This document shows, in pieces, positions 35,023-44,403 of a DNA stretch of 64,000 nucleotides; position 1 is the first letter of the stretch, and each line of letters begins with the position of its first letter. Source of the DNA: [Clostridium] asparagiforme DSM 15981 (GTDB taxonomy: Bacteria; Bacillota; Clostridia; Lachnospirales; Lachnospiraceae); contig CP102272.1 of NCBI GenBank assembly GCA_025149125.1, forward strand, positions 3,286,001 through 3,350,000. The letters are read 5' to 3'. The notes beneath the pieces were generated by a model. The model had not been told where the DNA came from, searched no databases, and saw only the letters and a list, made by a program, of their open reading frames with translations. The position numbers were made by a program, and so were the translations under genes.

Positions 35023-35604
35023 ATGGAAAAACGGATCATCGGCGTGACCGGGGGCGTGGGCGCCGGCAAGAGCCGGGTATTAAAAATTCTGGCCGGGGAT
35101 TTTGGCGCCCATGTTATCCAGGCTGACGAGGTAGCCAAGTCCCTGATGGAGCCGGGGAAGGAGTGCTACCGGCGTGTGGTGGAGTACCTGGGGGATTCCA
35201 TTCTGGCGGGGGACGGGACCATCGACCGGCAGGCCATGGCCGCCCTGATCTTTGGGGACGTGGAAAAACGGCGTCAGGTGGACCGGCTGACCCACCCCGC
35301 GGTATGGCAGGCAATCCGGAGGGAAGCGGAGACCTCCCCCAACCGCCTGGTGGTAATCGAGGCTGCGATTTTAGGTCAAGAATTTCGTGACAACTGCCAG
35401 GAAATGTGGTATGTTTATACATCGAGGGAGAACCGGCTGCTGCGCCTGGCAAAAAACAGGGGCTACAGCGAGGAAAAATCCCGGGCGATTATGGAGAGCC
35501 AGGCTGCGGAGGCGGAATTTGAGGCGTTCTGTGACCGCCGGATCGACAACAACGGCACTTTGGAGGAGACCAGGCGGCAGATAAACGGCCTTCTCACGGA
35601 ATGA
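35023..35604 (+). CDS. coaE: dephospho-CoA kinase
   Basis: A 193-residue P-loop kinase for the last step of coenzyme A synthesis. The N-terminus reads IIGVTGGVGAGKSRVL, then QADEVAKSL and RLTHPAVW. A GTG at 35014 is in frame, but AGGTGAG is better placed for ATG 35023. It overlaps nothing upstream and ends 21 bp before the walJ start. The polA-coaE order is common in Firmicutes. Confidence 0.93.
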   Translation: MEKRIIGVTGGVGAGKSRVLKILAGDFGAHVIQADEVAKSLMEPGKECYRRVVEYLGDSILAGDGTIDRQAMAALIFGDVEKRRQVDRLTHPAVWQAIRREAETSPNRLVVIEAAILGQEFRDNCQEMWYVYTSRENRLLRLAKNRGYSEEKSRAIMESQAAEAEFEAFCDRRIDNNGTLEETRRQINGLLTE

Positions 35605-35624
35605 AAAGCAGAGGAACCTACAAT

Positions 35625-36422
35625 ATGAGAATGGTAAGCATTGCGAGCGGCAGCAGCGGCAACTGCATTTACATAGGGTCTGATAAGACCCATATTCTGG
35701 TGGATGCGGGGATCAGCAACAAGCGCATCCAGCAGGGACTGAACGATATCGGCCTGAAAGGCGGGGATGTGGACGGCATCCTGATCACCCACGAGCATTC
35801 GGACCACATCAAGGGCCTGGGCGTGCTGGCCCGCAAGTACCAGGTCCCCATCTACGCCACCCGGGAGACTCTGGACGAGATCCGTTCCAAGAGCAGCCTC
35901 GGGGATTATGACAGGGAGCTTTTACACCCCGTGTGCCCGGACGTGGACTTTGTGGTGGGAGATCTGACGGTTAAGCCCTTCAGCATCGACCACGACGCGG
36001 CCAATCCGGTGGCCTACCGGGTGCAGTGCGGGGAGCGGTCCGTGGCGGTGGCGACGGATATGGGACATTACGACCAGTATATCATCGACCATCTGCGGGA
36101 TCTGGACGCTCTGCTGCTGGAATCCAACCACGACGTGCGGATGCTGGAGAGCGGCCCCTATCCCTATTATCTGAAGCGCAGGATTCTGGGGGATCATGGC
36201 CATCTGTCCAATGAGAATGCGGGCAGGCTGTTAAACTGCATCCTCCACGACCGCATGAAAAAGATTCTCCTGGGCCATCTGAGCAAGGAAAACAATTATG
36301 CGGAGCTGGCCTACGAGACGGTGCGCCTGGAGATCGACGAGGGCGACTGCCCTTACGGCGCGGCGGATTTCTCCATCACCGTGGCGGGCCGGGACCAGAT
36401 GAGTGAGATTGTCAATCTGTAA
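35625..36422 (+). CDS. WalJ/YycJ-family metallo-beta-lactamase-fold hydrolase
   Basis: A 265-residue metallo-hydrolase. The metal motif THEHSDHIKG, ASGSSGNCIYI at the N-terminus, the later DMGHYDQYI, and LGHLSKENN near the C-terminus match the YycJ/WalJ family, a DNA exonuclease-like group linked to mismatch repair and cell-wall signalling in Bacillus. An ATG at 35601 overlaps the coaE stop, but GAGGAA at 35611-35616 is spaced for 35625. The gene is followed by a small mobile element. Confidence 0.9.
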   Translation: MRMVSIASGSSGNCIYIGSDKTHILVDAGISNKRIQQGLNDIGLKGGDVDGILITHEHSDHIKGLGVLARKYQVPIYATRETLDEIRSKSSLGDYDRELLHPVCPDVDFVVGDLTVKPFSIDHDAANPVAYRVQCGERSVAVATDMGHYDQYIIDHLRDLDALLLESNHDVRMLESGPYPYYLKRRILGDHGHLSNENAGRLLNCILHDRMKKILLGHLSKENNYAELAYETVRLEIDEGDCPYGAADFSITVAGRDQMSEIVNL

Positions 36423-36450
36423 GCTGAGACAGCGTTTACATAGATCATAC

Positions 36451-36582
36451 GTATCGGTTCAGTACCTTCACAGATACGAGCAAAATCCATTTAAAATCGA
36501 CTTTGTCGATGGGATTTTTGCCAGCAAGTTTAGGTTTTCATACGGTCAGCGCAGCAAGTGCGCAGACCTACTGAACAGTTAC
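36451..36582. mobile_element. 132-bp MITE with IS66-like ends and 8-bp target duplication (copy C)
   Basis: Terminal inverted repeats are GTATCGGTTCAGTA (left) and, read inward from the right, GTAACTGTTCAGTA: 12 of 14 match. Perfect 8-bp direct repeats GATCATAC flank it (36443-36450 and 36583-36590). Its interior holds two more hairpins: AAAATCC/GGATTTT with ATCGA/TCGAT (36482-36518), and GGTCaGCGCA/TGCGCaGACC (36544-36568). It is non-coding. The ends resemble those of the 19.2-kb element (GTAACxGTTCAG) but the interior differs, so this is a second MITE family probably moved by the same IS66-type transposase. Confidence 0.82.
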
Positions 36583-36616
36583 GATCATACTATAAAGTAA
36601 AAAGAGGAGAGCTGGA

Positions 36617-36889
36617 ATGAGCAAAGCAATTATTACCGTAGTAGGAAAAGACACCGTAGGAATTATCGCAAAGGTATGTACCTATCTGGCGGAAAACCGG
36701 ATCAACATCCTGGATATTTCCCAGACCATCGTGCAGGACTATTTCAACATGATGATGATCGTGGACGTGACCTCCATTTCCCAGTCCTTCGGTGATGTGG
36801 CGGAGGAGCTGGAGCAGGTGGGAGAGGCCATCGGCGTGAAGGTGAAGATTCAGAGAGAGGACATTTTCACCAAGATGCACCGGATCTGA
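36617..36889 (+). CDS. ACT-domain protein (UPF0237 family)
   Basis: A 90-residue stand-alone ACT-domain protein of the UPF0237 family. It reads AIITVVGKDTVGIIAKVCTYLAENRINILDISQTI, the usual beta-alpha-beta ligand-binding pattern with the VGKDxxGI turn. The ligand is unknown; ACT domains commonly bind amino acids. It is paired with the UPF0210 gene 100 bp downstream, a widely conserved arrangement. GAGGAG precedes the start. A small mobile element lies directly upstream and may have altered its promoter. Confidence 0.9.
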   Translation: MSKAIITVVGKDTVGIIAKVCTYLAENRINILDISQTIVQDYFNMMMIVDVTSISQSFGDVAEELEQVGEAIGVKVKIQREDIFTKMHRI

Positions 36890-36989
36890 TCTCCGGCGGC
36901 CCGCCGGGAACCGGCCCGGACAGCGGATGAAGCCGCGGGATCCGGGCGCGAAGCACAACACTGCCTAAACTCAGGACAGAAAGGGACAT

Positions 36990-38360
36990 ATGAGCATGAT
37001 AAACATATACGAGGTAAACGAGACCAACAACATGATTGAGCACGAGAAGCTGGACGTGCGCACCATCACGCTGGGCATCAGCCTGCTTGACTGCGTGGAC
37101 GGCGATCTGGACGCGGTCAACGAGAAGATTTACCGGAAAATCACCACCATGGCAAAGAATCTGGTTGCCACGGGAAATGACATTGAGCGGGATTTCGGCA
37201 TCCCCATCGTGAACAAGCGTATCTCCGTAACCCCCATCGCTCTGGTGGGCGGCGCGGCCTGCAAAACCCCGGAGGATTTTGTGACCATCGCCAGGACGCT
37301 GGACCGGGCGGCCAAGGAGGTGGGCGTGAACTTCATCGGCGGATACTCCGCCCTGGTGAGCAAGGGTATGACCACGGCGGACCAAAACCTGATCCGTTCC
37401 ATTCCCCAGGCTCTTGCGCAGACTGAGCGGGTTTGCAGCTCCATAAACGTGGGCTCCACTAAAACAGGCCTGAACATGGACGCGGTGGAGATCATGGGCC
37501 GCATCGTAAAGGAGACCGCCGAAGCCACAAAGGATAACGACAGTCTGGGCTGCGCCAAGCTGGTGATATTCTGCAATGCCCCGGACGACAATCCCTTTAT
37601 GGCGGGCGCTTTCCACGGCGTCACCGAAGCGGATGCCGTGATCAACGTGGGCGTCAGCGGTCCCGGAGTGGTAAAGGTGGCGTTGGAGAAGGCCAGAGGG
37701 GCCAACTTCGAGGTGCTCTGCGAGACCATCAAGAAAACGGCCTTCAAGATCACACGCGTGGGCCAGCTGGTGGCTCAGGAGGCTTCGAAACGTCTTGGAA
37801 TTCCCTTCGGAATCATCGATCTGTCTCTGGCTCCCACCCCGGCGGTGGGCGACAGCGTTGCGGAGATTCTGGAGGAGATCGGCCTGGAGCGGGTGGGCGC
37901 CCCCGGCACCACGGCGGCTCTGGCCATGCTCAACGACCAGGTGAAAAAGGGCGGCGTTATGGCTTCCTCCTATGTGGGCGGCTTGAGCGGCGCGTTTATC
38001 CCGGTCAGCGAGGACCAGGGGATGATCGACGCGGTGAGCCTGGGAGCGCTCACCATGGAGAAGCTGGAGGCCATGACCTGCGTCTGCTCCGTGGGACTGG
38101 ATATGATCGCCATCCCCGGCGACACGCCGGCGTCCACCATTTCCGGAATCATCGCCGACGAGGCGGCCATCGGTATGGTGAATCAGAAGACCACGGCGGT
38201 ACGCCTGATCCCGGTGATCGGGAAGAGCGTGGGCGACACGGCCCAGTTCGGCGGATTGCTGGGCTACGCGCCGATTATCCCGGTGAACACTTTCTCCTGC
38301 GAGAAGTTTGTCACCCGGGGCGGACGCATCCCGGCCCCGATTCACAGCTTTAAGAACTAG
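36990..38360 (+). CDS. PFL-family protein (UPF0210)
   Basis: A 456-residue protein of the UPF0210/DUF711 family, distantly related to pyruvate formate-lyase-fold proteins. Examples of conserved segments are [51 protein letters not shown], and [22 protein letters not shown]. No reaction is established for it. I see no glycyl-radical motif. It almost always occurs with the ACT/UPF0237 protein, as here, so the ACT protein may regulate it. Confidence 0.9.
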   Translation: MSMINIYEVNETNNMIEHEKLDVRTITLGISLLDCVDGDLDAVNEKIYRKITTMAKNLVATGNDIERDFGIPIVNKRISVTPIALVGGAACKTPEDFVTIARTLDRAAKEVGVNFIGGYSALVSKGMTTADQNLIRSIPQALAQTERVCSSINVGSTKTGLNMDAVEIMGRIVKETAEATKDNDSLGCAKLVIFCNAPDDNPFMAGAFHGVTEADAVINVGVSGPGVVKVALEKARGANFEVLCETIKKTAFKITRVGQLVAQEASKRLGIPFGIIDLSLAPTPAVGDSVAEILEEIGLERVGAPGTTAALAMLNDQVKKGGVMASSYVGGLSGAFIPVSEDQGMIDAVSLGALTMEKLEAMTCVCSVGLDMIAIPGDTPASTISGIIADEAAIGMVNQKTTAVRLIPVIGKSVGDTAQFGGLLGYAPIIPVNTFSCEKFVTRGGRIPAPIHSFKN

Positions 38361-38371
38361 GGGAGAATGCC

Positions 38372-39013
38372 ATGAAGTTATATCTGATCCGCCACGGGCG
38401 GCAGAGCAGCAAGCTCTGCAACGTGGACGTGGATTTGAGCGAGGCGGGCTTTCGGCAGGCGGCTCTGGTGGGGGAGCGGCTGGTGCCGGCAAAGATCGAC
38501 GCCGTGTATTCCAGCGACCTGCTGCGCGCCGTGCAGACCGCCCAGTCGGCCAATATTTACTGGAACGTGGAGCATTTCGTGCGCCCGGGCCTGCGGGAGA
38601 TCTCCTTCGGCCACATGGAGGGAATGACCGACGCGGCCATAGCGGAACAATACAGGGATTTCAAGCGGGAACAGCAGAAGATGGAACGGGATCTGGCCTA
38701 CCCGGGCGGTGAGTGTGCCGGGGACGTGGTGGCCCGTGCGCTGCCTGTGTTCGAAGAGATGGCGCGCAGCGGCTACCGGCGAGTCGCCGTTGTGACCCAC
38801 GGCGGCGTGATCCGTTCCCTGATTGCCCATTTTCTGGGCATGGATCTGGCAAAATGGCGGATGCTTGCCGTGGACCTGGAGAACTGCAGCATCTCGGAGC
38901 TGGACTACCACGAGGACACTGGGCGGTTTTATGTGGAGCGCTTAAACGACTATGCACACCTGGAGCGTTATCCCGAACTCCTTCGGAGCGGCTGGGTGGA
39001 TGAGGAGAATTAG
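38372..39013 (+). CDS. histidine phosphatase superfamily protein
   Basis: A 213-residue member of the phosphoglycerate mutase-like histidine phosphatases. The catalytic RHG is in LIRHGRQSSK near the N-terminus, the second His in VVTHGGVIRS, and the acid residue region in REISFGHMEG. It is 11 bp behind the UPF0210 gene and 1 bp before the HAD gene, so all three are probably co-transcribed. The substrate cannot be named; cobalamin-ribazole phosphatase-like or phosphosugar phosphatase activity are options. Confidence 0.88.
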   Translation: MKLYLIRHGRQSSKLCNVDVDLSEAGFRQAALVGERLVPAKIDAVYSSDLLRAVQTAQSANIYWNVEHFVRPGLREISFGHMEGMTDAAIAEQYRDFKREQQKMERDLAYPGGECAGDVVARALPVFEEMARSGYRRVAVVTHGGVIRSLIAHFLGMDLAKWRMLAVDLENCSISELDYHEDTGRFYVERLNDYAHLERYPELLRSGWVDEEN

Positions 39014-39649
39014 ATGAAAAAGGGAATTCTGTTTGACGTGGATGGAACCCTGTGGGACTCAGCTCCCCAAGTGACGGAGGCCTGGAACGATATCCTGGCC
39101 TCTTGCCCGGATGCAGGGAGAACCATCACGGTGGAGGATATGTACCAATATATGGGGCGGCCTATGGATGAGATCAGCCGCATGATGCTGCCGCATCTGG
39201 AGGACAAGCGGCGCTGGGAGATCATGGAGCGCTGCATGGAATATGAGAACGAGTATCTCCTGACCCATCCGGGGGCGCTTTACCCGGGCGTACGGGAGGC
39301 GCTTTGCCGGCTGGCCGGGGAGTACGAGCTGTACATTGTCAGCAACTGCCAGGATGGCTACATCCAGGTGCTGATGAAGGTCTGCGGCCTGGAGGAGTTG
39401 ATCCGGGATATGGAGTGCTTTGGCCGCACCGGCCGTCCCAAGGGGGATAATATCCGCCTGGTGATAGAGCGAAACCACCTGGACCGGGCGCTCTACGTGG
39501 GCGACACGGCTATGGATCAGGAGGCGGCTGACAAGGCGGGCGTCCCCTTCGTGCACGTGTCCTACGGGTTCGGGCAGGCGGTGGAGCCGGCCGGCGTGAT
39601 CGGGGAGATCGGGGATCTTGTAGAGCTGGCAAAGAATATTCTGGCGTGA
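39014..39649 (+). CDS. HAD-family hydrolase (phosphoglycolate phosphatase-like)
   Basis: A 211-residue haloacid dehalogenase-type phosphatase. The nucleophile motif is FDVDGTLWDS, then SNCQDGYIQ (Ser motif II), Lys in GRPKGDN, and VGDTAMDQEAADKAGVPF (motif IV). A helical cap lies between motifs I and II. It starts directly after the stop of the histidine phosphatase. The substrate is not predictable beyond small phosphate esters. Confidence 0.88.
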   Translation: MKKGILFDVDGTLWDSAPQVTEAWNDILASCPDAGRTITVEDMYQYMGRPMDEISRMMLPHLEDKRRWEIMERCMEYENEYLLTHPGALYPGVREALCRLAGEYELYIVSNCQDGYIQVLMKVCGLEELIRDMECFGRTGRPKGDNIRLVIERNHLDRALYVGDTAMDQEAADKAGVPFVHVSYGFGQAVEPAGVIGEIGDLVELAKNILA

Positions 39650-39767
39650 CGGCGTTGGCAGGTCCGCTGTGGTAATTGTGCGAGGGCGCGGAGCTTTCCG
39701 GCGGCATTTTGGACCGCTGGATCAGGAGTCCGCGCCTTAAGAATCTTGAGAAGCAGGAGAATGATCC

Positions 39768-40952
39768 ATGAACCAGACAGAGCGCGAGGAGACCACCCGG
39801 GCGGTGGAACAGTTTTTAAATGAATCCCTGGAGCGGATTTTACTGAGTAATCCAGTCAATCCACAGCAGCTCTCCCGGGCCAGGCTGCGCCCGCTGCTGA
39901 TAAAAGGGGAGCTGCGTTTCCAGGTGGAGGAGCAGGCGGGAAAACAGGCGTTTCACCGCAATCTGGACGCCAAAGAGGCGGCAGCCTATGTGACGGATCG
40001 CCTGGACGGACAGTTTCGGCAGGCGGAGATCGCCTCCGCCCTGGGCAGCGGATTGATTCTGGTCAGCAAAAAGGGGAAGGTGACGGTCAAGGTCAGGGGC
40101 CGGGGCAAAGCCCAGGCTGCGCCCGCGCGGATCACCCCCATGTCCCATAACCGGCAGAAGCGGTATATTTTGGAGGAAGGGATTGCGGTGCCGTTTCTGG
40201 TCGATCTGGGCGTGATGACAAAGGAGGGCAGGGTGGTGAACAGCCGGTACGACAAATTCCGGCAGATCAACCGCTTTTTGGAGATGGTCGAGGATGTGCT
40301 GCCCGGCCTGGACAAGGGACGGGAGAACACAATCATCGATTTCGGCTGCGGAAAGTCCTACCTGACCTTTGCCATGTACTATTATCTGCGGGAGCTGAGA
40401 GGGTATCAGGTGCGGATCATCGGTCTGGACTTAAAGGAGGATGTGATCGCCCGCTGTGAGAAGCTGGCGCGGGCCTACGGCTACGAGGGACTGAGCTTTA
40501 CCTGCGGGGATATCGCGGGCTACGAGGGCGTGGACCAGGTGGACATGGTGGTGACCCTGCACGCCTGCGATACGGCCACGGATTACGCCCTGGCCAAGGC
40601 CGTGGGCTGGGGCGCAAAGGTGATTTTGTCGGTGCCCTGCTGCCAGCACGAGCTGAACGGACAGATGGAAAATGAGTTGATGGGACCGGTGTTCCAGTAC
40701 GGGCTGATCAAGGAGCGGATGGCGGCGCTGTACACGGATGCGATCCGGGCACAAGTGCTGGAGCATATGGGCTACAGGACCCAGATTCTGGAATTTATAG
40801 ATATGGAACATACGCCTAAGAATATTTTGATTCGGGCGGTGAAACAAGGAAAGCGAAAGGACAACGAGGGGGAGATCCGGGAGCTTGTGAAGTTCCTGAA
40901 CGTAAGCCCGACCATCATGCGGGAGCTGATGGGAGAAACTGAAGCGGAGTAA
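39768..40952 (+). CDS. SAM-dependent methyltransferase (METTL25/RRNAD1-like domain)
   Basis: A 394-residue protein. The N-terminal 150 residues are unassigned. The SAM-binding motif is IIDFGCGKSYLTFAMYYYL, followed by IIGLDLKEDVIARC, VVTLHACDTATDYAL and LSVPCCQHELNGQ. The HACDTATD and PCCQHE strings resemble the methyltransferase domain of METTL25/RRNAD1-like proteins. An RNA target is possible but unproven. It is followed by a strong intrinsic terminator. Confidence 0.82.
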   Translation: MNQTEREETTRAVEQFLNESLERILLSNPVNPQQLSRARLRPLLIKGELRFQVEEQAGKQAFHRNLDAKEAAAYVTDRLDGQFRQAEIASALGSGLILVSKKGKVTVKVRGRGKAQAAPARITPMSHNRQKRYILEEGIAVPFLVDLGVMTKEGRVVNSRYDKFRQINRFLEMVEDVLPGLDKGRENTIIDFGCGKSYLTFAMYYYLRELRGYQVRIIGLDLKEDVIARCEKLARAYGYEGLSFTCGDIAGYEGVDQVDMVVTLHACDTATDYALAKAVGWGAKVILSVPCCQHELNGQMENELMGPVFQYGLIKERMAALYTDAIRAQVLEHMGYRTQILEFIDMEHTPKNILIRAVKQGKRKDNEGEIRELVKFLNVSPTIMRELMGETEAE

Positions 40953-40998
40953 GAGGCTGGAGGCAAAAAGCTTTCTTTGAAAAATTGTAAATATATGG

Positions 40999-41029
40999 AA
41001 AAAGAGCCCGGCAGCCCGGGCTCTTTTTT
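40999..41029 (+). terminator. intrinsic terminator after the methyltransferase gene
   Basis: Arms AAAAAGAGCCCGG (40999-41011) and CCGGGCTCTTTTT (41016-41028) pair perfectly, with a T run. The flanking A run may also serve the opposite strand. Confidence 0.88.
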
Positions 41030-41120
41030 GGGTTGTGCATTGTGTGGGGGAAAGGCAAGCATCTTCGGTGCGGCAAGACGTTCCGGCGCAGGCGTGGAAA
41101 CACGCAGAGAGGCTTCCACG

Positions 41121-42359
41121 TCAGAGAATAGTCAGTTTCTGCGTAAATTCATTGGGCAAGGAACAGCCGTATTTCGTGCAGTAGACGGACTGCCAGAGGT
41201 GGGAAGCGTGGAAGTCCTGATTCAAAAGATCCAGCGGGGTGCCGGTGAGTTGTTCCCGGGCATCGGCGGTTTTGGTGATCAGCGGGATGGAGGTTTTTTG
41301 CTTGACGGCAGCTAACAGAGGGGCCGCCGAGCGGTTAAATCCCAGCACCCGGGCGTAGGGGGCGTAACTGCAGGCCCGAGCCTTGGCGGTGAGTTGGGCG
41401 TCGACGCCCAGGAGCAGGTGACAGAGCGCGCGGCTCACCCGGGTGTAGGTGTACTGACGGGTCTTTAACTGGCGGATGCGGCCTTCCCAGCTGGCAGTGG
41501 TTAAAGCCATGCGGGCGAGGCGGCGCGCCAGATCATCGCTGATTCCCTCAAAACGGTCAAAAGAGATACCCTCGTGGATGCAACCGGAGATGGCGAAATT
41601 TAAAAGAGCGGAAAAGTCCCCGGCAAAAAGCGGGGCGGAGCGGGCAAATATCTCCCGGGCGTTTTGGGGAATATGGGATATAATAGCCGGATCTGCAAGT
41701 CCCAAAGGGGATTGGGACAGGACTTTTCGGAGGGCTGAGGCGGAAGCCTGTCCGTTTTCCAGGTCCTGATCGTGGTATGCGTTTCCCAGGCGCAGGACAG
41801 CCAGAGGTGTGAGAGCGCTGTTTTGGACCAGTAGGGCGCGGCAGTATTCCAGGCCCAGAAGGTTGTTGGGGCTCTCGATGAGGGCTATGGTGTCCGGATC
41901 CAGAACGCCCAGAGTTTTCAGGGCGCGGCTGCGGGCTGCGGGCCAGGTGAGACCGCTTTTGATACCTTCCCTCATCAGGGCCTCGTATTCCGCGGAACCG
42001 TCGGTCAGATACCGGGCCGCTCTGAGAAGAGGGGCGGTGTCGCCACACTCGCTGCCGAAACAGAGGGTGTCCACCGTGCCCAGTCCGGAGAGCAGCGCCA
42101 CGCCGCAGGAGGCGAAATCCTCGGCGCTGCCGGTGGCAAACAGGGAGGGGATTTCCAGCACCAGATCCGCGCCGCAGGCCAGGGCGGCCCGGGCACGCAG
42201 ATACTTGGAGTAGACAGCCGGCTCGCCCCGCTGTACGAAGTCGCCGCTCATGGCGACCACGCAGTAATCCGCGCCGGACAGTTCTTTTGCCCTGGCAATC
42301 TGATACTGGTGGCCGCCGTGAAATGGATTGTATTCTGCAATAACGCCCGTCACCCTCAT
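41121..42359 (-). CDS. tmcAL: tRNA(Met) cytidine acetate ligase
   Basis: A 412-residue TmcAL/YlbM-family protein that makes N4-acetylcytidine at the wobble base of elongator tRNA-Met from acetate and ATP. The nucleotidyltransferase motif IAEYNPFHGGHQYQI is at the N-terminus, followed by VAMSGDFVQRGEPA and GADLVLEIP. Later segments such as FGSECGD and SPNNLLGLEY fit the family. Start 42359 is supported by AAGGAGGGC; the longer upstream frame lacks family similarity. Confidence 0.93.
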   Translation of the reverse strand: MRVTGVIAEYNPFHGGHQYQIARAKELSGADYCVVAMSGDFVQRGEPAVYSKYLRARAALACGADLVLEIPSLFATGSAEDFASCGVALLSGLGTVDTLCFGSECGDTAPLLRAARYLTDGSAEYEALMREGIKSGLTWPAARSRALKTLGVLDPDTIALIESPNNLLGLEYCRALLVQNSALTPLAVLRLGNAYHDQDLENGQASASALRKVLSQSPLGLADPAIISHIPQNAREIFARSAPLFAGDFSALLNFAISGCIHEGISFDRFEGISDDLARRLARMALTTASWEGRIRQLKTRQYTYTRVSRALCHLLLGVDAQLTAKARACSYAPYARVLGFNRSAAPLLAAVKQKTSIPLITKTADAREQLTGTPLDLLNQDFHASHLWQSVYCTKYGCSLPNEFTQKLTIL

Positions 42360-42522
42360 GGCAGGCCCTCCTTTTTCCGTAATCGTTTGGTGATTCTTTG
42401 ATATTATACCCGCAAACAGGCGGCGCGTCCAGACGGGGCCGGGTTTATTTTTAGAGTTTGATTTTTCAGAAAACGAAGGGGGCCGGAGTGCAGCCCGACG
42501 TTTGCCGCTCTTCACCCCTTTT

Positions 42523-44376
42523 TTAAAGGGCAATCCTGATGTGATAGTGCTCCATCCAAAAATTAACCTGCAAAATATAAGCCAGCATCTGCGGCCCGGC
42601 CATCAGCTGTCCGTACCAGGGCCGCCCGTAGTCCGAGGGGCTGAGAAGAAAACGCTCCAGTTTCTTTCGGTCCAGGAACTGCATGACAGGGGCGTTGGAG
42701 TCGGCGGCCATTTCGCGCACCCGCTTCACCAGCAGGGCCTCGTAGTTTGTGTCGTAGGTCTTGGGATAGGGAGATTTGCGGCGGAAGAGAATCTCGTCCG
42801 GCAGATGGCCCCGGCCCGCCTGGCGCAGCAGGTTTTTCACCACGCCGCCCCTGGTTTTCATATCCCAGGGCACATTCCACACGTATTCGATGATCCGGTG
42901 GTCGGCAAAGGGCACCCGTGCTTCCAGGCCGGAGTACATGCTGTCCCGGTCCATCCGGTTTAACAGGGTCTGCATGAACCAGCGCAGGTTTAAGTAGGCG
43001 ATCTCACGCCTGCGGGCCTCCTCGGGGGTATCCCCGTCCAGCCGGGGCGTCTCGGCCACGGAGCGCTCGTAGGTTTCCCGCACATAGTCCTCCATCCCCA
43101 GAAATTGGATAAAATCATCGCTGAGAAGCACCTTGCGGGCGTTCAAATCCATGGTCCAGGGGAATGTGTGGGCCTCAAAGCATTCCTTGCGGTGAAACCA
43201 GGGATATCCCCCGAAAATCTCGTCCGCGCACTCGCCGGTCAGGGCCACCTTATTGTGCTCCTTCACCATAGAACAGAACTGAAGCATGGAGGAATCGATG
43301 TCCCCCATGGCGGGCAGATCGTGGGCCAGCACGGAATCATAGAGCCGGTCCGCCTGGGTGAGATTGTCGCACTCCAGATAGTGATGGCGACTGCCCAGAA
43401 ATTCCACCATTTTATCCACAAAGGGGCGGTCCTGGGAGGGCTGGAAGGAGTTGGCCTTAAAATAGCGGTCGTTGTCCACGAAATCAAAGGAAAAGGTGTT
43501 CAGCCTCTCCCCGCGTTTCTTTAATTCCGCCGCACAGACTGCTGAGACCAGGCTGGAGTCCACTCCGCCGGACAAAAAGGTGCAGATGGGCACATCCGAA
43601 ACCATCTGGCGGCGGATGGCATCCGTCACCAGGAAGGAAGTCTGTTCCACCGTGCGCTCATAGCTGTCCGTGTGGGGACGGCTCTCAAGCCGCCAATAGA
43701 AACGGTCCGAGATTCCTTCCTGGGAGCAGCAGAGAAAATGCCCCGGCAGCACCTCCTCTATGCCCTTGAATACGCCGCAGCCCGACGTTCTGGCCGGGCC
43801 GACGGAGAACACTTCGTTCAATCCCCTGCGGTCCAGCTCCGGCTCGATACCCGGAAATGCGAAAATTCCCTTCAACTCAGATGAAAACACCACCTCCCCA
43901 TCCCGGACCGTGTAGAACAAAGGTTTGACCCCGCTGCGGTCCCGGAATAAAAACAGGCTGTCCTTCACCGGGTCCAGTATGGCGAAGGCAAAGATGCCGT
44001 TCAGGCGCTTGACAAACTCCGGCCCGAACTCCATGTAACCGGCGAGAATGACCTCCGTGTCGCTGGAGGTGAGGAAGGTGTGGCCGCAGTCCCGCAGATC
44101 CTTCCGTAACTCGCCGGTGTTGTACAATTCGCCGTTGTAGACAATGGCAAAGGTCTGACCAGCGTCGGTTTTGGTCATCGGCTGTCTGCCGCCCGCCAGA
44201 TCGATGATGGACAGGCGGGCGTGAGAAAACCCCGCGTGCTCCCACAGCCAGATCCCCTCATCGTCCGGCCCCCGGTGGCGTTGCACCGAGGCCATGGACG
44301 ACAGGATGGACTCATAGCGGGCAGGTTCTTTCAGGTAATGTTTTTTCGCACAGTAAAAGCCAGCGATTCCGCACAT
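42523..44376 (-). CDS. asnB: asparagine synthetase, glutamine-hydrolysing
   Basis: A 617-residue two-domain enzyme converting aspartate, glutamine and ATP to asparagine. The N-terminal glutaminase domain begins MCGIAGFYC with the nucleophile Cys2, then HRGPDDEGIW and AIVYNGELYN. The synthetase domain carries the ATP pyrophosphatase loop FLSGGVDSSLVSA, then ALTGECADEIFGGYPWF. Length is typical of the Firmicute AsnB type (about 615). It follows the transporter gene by 27 bp on the same strand and may be co-transcribed with it. Confidence 0.93.
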   Translation of the reverse strand: MCGIAGFYCAKKHYLKEPARYESILSSMASVQRHRGPDDEGIWLWEHAGFSHARLSIIDLAGGRQPMTKTDAGQTFAIVYNGELYNTGELRKDLRDCGHTFLTSSDTEVILAGYMEFGPEFVKRLNGIFAFAILDPVKDSLFLFRDRSGVKPLFYTVRDGEVVFSSELKGIFAFPGIEPELDRRGLNEVFSVGPARTSGCGVFKGIEEVLPGHFLCCSQEGISDRFYWRLESRPHTDSYERTVEQTSFLVTDAIRRQMVSDVPICTFLSGGVDSSLVSAVCAAELKKRGERLNTFSFDFVDNDRYFKANSFQPSQDRPFVDKMVEFLGSRHHYLECDNLTQADRLYDSVLAHDLPAMGDIDSSMLQFCSMVKEHNKVALTGECADEIFGGYPWFHRKECFEAHTFPWTMDLNARKVLLSDDFIQFLGMEDYVRETYERSVAETPRLDGDTPEEARRREIAYLNLRWFMQTLLNRMDRDSMYSGLEARVPFADHRIIEYVWNVPWDMKTRGGVVKNLLRQAGRGHLPDEILFRRKSPYPKTYDTNYEALLVKRVREMAADSNAPVMQFLDRKKLERFLLSPSDYGRPWYGQLMAGPQMLAYILQVNFWMEHYHIRIAL

Positions 44377-44403
44377 GGCAAATCCTCCTTGTCAAGAAAC
44401 AGT

